Source of the DNA: Amnibacterium setariae
GTDB taxonomy: Bacteria; Actinomycetota; Actinomycetes; Actinomycetales; Microbacteriaceae
Direction: 5' to 3'
NCBI RefSeq assembly: GCF_003581425.1
Contig: NZ_QXTG01000002.1
Location: 868,001 to 932,000, forward strand
Length of the DNA: 64,000 nt
In this document: positions 63,858-64,000 of the stretch, one piece after another
Position numbering within the stretch: the stretch's first letter is position 1
Layout: the number at the start of each line of letters is the position of its first letter
Position numbers and translations under genes: made by a program
The notes under the pieces: model-generated
What the model was told of the DNA's origin: nothing
The model's database searches: none
Seen by the model: the letters and a program-made list of their open reading frames with translations, nothing else

Positions 63858-64000
63858 TCAGGCGCGGAGGAAGAGCAGCAGCCCCTGCGCGGCGGACAGC
63901 GCGAGCACGAGCACGGGCAGCAGCAGGTGCACGAGGGCGGTCGTGACCTGCTCGGCGGAGCCCGGCGCCGCGAGCAGCACCGGCGGCAGCGCCCAGACCG
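63858..64000 (-). CDS. C-terminal end of a membrane protein (5' truncated)
   Basis: About 47 codons are visible on the minus strand, ending at TGA 63858-63860: a hydrophobic run (VWALPPVLLAAPGS), a short polar turn (AEQVTTALVH) and a second helix (LLLPVLVLALSAAQGLLLFLRA). It converges with the globin gene. Not enough sequence for a family. Confidence 0.5.
   Translation of the reverse strand, partial: VWALPPVLLAAPGSAEQVTTALVHLLLPVLVLALSAAQGLLLFLRA

Overview
The window is very GC-rich, densely packed chromosomal DNA from an actinobacterium, most likely Micrococcales and probably Microbacteriaceae. The evidence is the gene order proA-proB-obgE-rpmA-rplU-rne, the block ndk-DUF4233-folC-ileS, a translational ileS T-box of the actinobacterial short-stem type, a clpX-clpP2-clpP1 cluster, an archaeal-looking ValRS, GTG starts, and many genes whose start codon sits 6-7 bases after a TAnnnT-like -10 box (leaderless arrangement). 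No species name is claimed.

Layout. 0-5.6 kb: tail of an unknown gene, a divergent glucose-6-phosphate dehydrogenase paralogue, an acyl-CoA dehydrogenase-like flavoprotein, a DHA2-type exporter, tRNA-Ala(GGC) and an AraC-type regulator. 5.6-16.8 kb: a minus-strand housekeeping series (rsfS, a large acidic membrane-anchored protein, nadD, a small membrane protein, proA, proB, obgE, rpmA, rplU, then an RNase E/G with its own leader ORF), interrupted by a plus-strand DUF4031 gene and followed by a VKOR-family thiol oxidoreductase. 16.8-27.3 kb: ndk, a DUF4233 membrane protein, folC and ileS behind a T-box, an MFS gene, and divergent valS with a GNAT gene and a small acidic protein. 27.3-34.7 kb: two tandem paralogous small genes behind a possible mini-ORF, a winged-helix regulator divergent from an M3 peptidase with a repeat operator between them, an aminoglycoside-phosphotransferase-like kinase, clpX, clpP2, clpP1. 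34.9-41.1 kb: a complete six-gene Mrp cation/proton antiporter operon (A-B fused, C, D, E, F, G) in which every gene overlaps the next. 41.1-50.6 kb: GNAT, trigger factor, tRNA-Pro(TGG), Dps, DoxX, a PepSY-like lipoprotein, a PIN-like protein, several small membrane proteins, a secreted HNH/excalibur protein and an LCP-family cell-wall ligase.

50.66-55.19 kb is a 4.5-kb integrated island. It is bounded by a perfect 49-bp direct repeat that duplicates the 3' half of tRNA-Gly(TCC). Its tyrosine integrase is broken by one missing C in a short C run, and a serine-recombinase remnant lies just upstream. It carries two small zinc-ribbon ORFs (one apparently starting at ACG), a divergent pair of membrane/coiled-coil proteins, and an intact, visibly less GC-rich SIR2-domain gene that is a good candidate anti-phage NADase. 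55.2-64 kb: a YdeI-like protein, an amidohydrolase, a Nei-type DNA glycosylase that has lost its zinc-finger cysteines, rpiB, an M1 aminopeptidase, an MscS channel, a group II truncated globin, and the end of a membrane protein.

The most unusual items are the tRNA-Gly island with its SIR2 gene, a 102-bp structured repeat found in the same orientation upstream of both valS and the M1 aminopeptidase, the zincless Nei, the RNase E lacking its Zn-link cysteines, the ACG-start zinc ribbon in frame with the gene before it, and the shared leaderless promoter pattern.
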